In this document: in pieces, positions 63,541-64,000 of the stretch
How positions within the stretch are numbered: position 1 is the stretch's first letter
How the letters are laid out: each line of letters begins with the position of its first letter
DNA from: Stropharia rugosoannulata
Taxonomy: Eukaryota > Basidiomycota > Agaricomycetes > Agaricales > Strophariaceae
Length of the DNA stretch: 64,000 nucleotides
NCBI GenBank assembly: GCA_028532985.1
Contig: JANCIK010000003.1
Span: 506,001 to 570,000, forward strand
Direction of reading: 5' to 3'
The notes under the pieces: model-generated
What the model was told of the DNA's origin: nothing
Databases searched by the model: none
The model's input: only the letters and a program-made list of their open reading frames with translations
Made by a program: the position numbers and the translations under genes

Positions 63541-63826
63541 GGAAGATAGAGGGGAATAAAGTTTGCAGAACGCGGGGAACACCGTAAAGTAGTTGCGGGT
63601 GTTAGTGATCGTAACACATAAGTACCTGATCTCTACTTGTCGTTTCCGTAGTAAAGATAAATACATCGTTGATCGTCGACCAATGCATATATCGACTCCA
63701 TTTCCCGCATTTACTTAAAAAATTAGAAACATAGCGAATGAGATGCTTGACAATAGTCAATGCAAGACCCGGGAAAAGATACTTACACCCATAAAATCTC
63801 TGTTTACCCAACGAAGTAACAAAAAT
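63541..63826. other. intergenic
   Basis: 286 bp between the membrane-protein start and the stop of the ABC transporter gene. No feature seen. Confidence 0.5.
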
Positions 63827-64000
63827 TTAAGATAAACTATTGCGACTCGAGCTTTGGCTGCTTGAGCTTGCCAACTGGGGAAATGAAGCCCAGTCCGCAC
63901 TTTTCTTGCACATATTCCGGAAATACCCATCAGGTCGCCCAAGTAGAGCCTGAGGACTATCATACTCGACAATATTTCCTTCATCCAGGACAAGGATGCG
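63827..64000 (-). CDS. ABC transporter, C-terminal end only (ABCC/MRP-like)
   Basis: The gene enters from beyond the right edge; the last 57 codons and the stop are in the window. The sequence RILVLDEGNIVEYDSP is the segment after the H-loop of the second nucleotide-binding domain in full-length ABC transporters. The following LLGRPDGYFRNMCKKS resembles the end of ABCC (multidrug-resistance/vacuolar conjugate) pumps. The Ser/Gln-rich tail that follows is short. Walker A, signature and Walker B lie outside, so substrate and subfamily remain open. The frame is open from the edge. Confidence 0.85.
   Translation of the reverse strand, partial: RILVLDEGNIVEYDSPQALLGRPDGYFRNMCKKSADWASFPQLASSSSQSSSRNSLS

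Overview
The window is nuclear DNA of a filamentous basidiomycete, most likely an Agaricomycete. Genes are dense in introns. Almost all introns are 45-70 nt, with GTRNGT-like donors and CTNA(C/T) branch points close to the acceptor. The gene set also fits: a Cro1/She4-type myosin chaperone, a Brh2-like BRCA2, GH5 exo-beta-1,3-glucanases, and a GPI-tailed chitin deacetylase. I saw no phage, CRISPR, plasmid or bacterial feature. Exon limits were worked out by hand from splice consensus, reading phase and family knowledge; no search was run.

Layout. 1-19.7 kb is gene-poor: a centrin (917-1562, +), a C2H2 zinc-finger transcription factor (8302-10535, -), and otherwise about 6.7 and 9.1 kb with no recognisable gene, including a sharply GC-rich block at 6.2-7.2 kb. 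19.7-33.8 kb holds an F-box protein (+), a chitin deacetylase (+), BRCA2/Brh2 (+), a taxilin-type coiled-coil protein with a SUMO-like domain in its middle (+), and UDP-N-acetylglucosamine pyrophosphorylase (-). 34.9-39.5 kb carries two tandem exo-beta-1,3-glucanases (+). 39.7-47.8 kb holds an Oac1-like mitochondrial carrier (-), an Mdm1-like sorting nexin (+) and tRNA m1A58 methyltransferase subunit Trm6 (-). 47.9-55.0 kb has a UCS-domain myosin chaperone followed head-to-tail by a complete class I myosin (+). 55.3-57.8 kb has a conserved-looking protein of unknown function and riboflavin synthase (both -). 57.8-59.4 kb carries two copies of a repeat with tRNA-like pol III A and B boxes. 59.4-64 kb holds a third, diverged exo-beta-1,3-glucanase, a Gly/Asn-rich hydrophilin-like protein, a single-pass membrane protein and the 3' end of an ABC transporter (all -).

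How the genes relate. Several act on the cell wall: glucan trimming (three GH5 genes), chitin precursor synthesis (UAP1) and chitin deacetylation. The chaperone/myosin I pair is a plausible functional neighbourhood for actin-based endocytosis and polarised growth. Divergent pairs share short intergenic promoters: Oac1-like/Mdm1-like (231 bp) and Trm6/UCS chaperone (161 bp).

Most notable observations: the SUMO-like insert in taxilin; the chaperone-client gene pair; two inferred GC-AG introns (BRCA2, TRM6); a 12-nt microexon in the carrier and an ATG-only first exon in myosin I; the exon-by-exon conservation of the three glucanases with exact loss (or gain) of two introns and an active-site His-to-Tyr change in one; and the pol III-box repeat.
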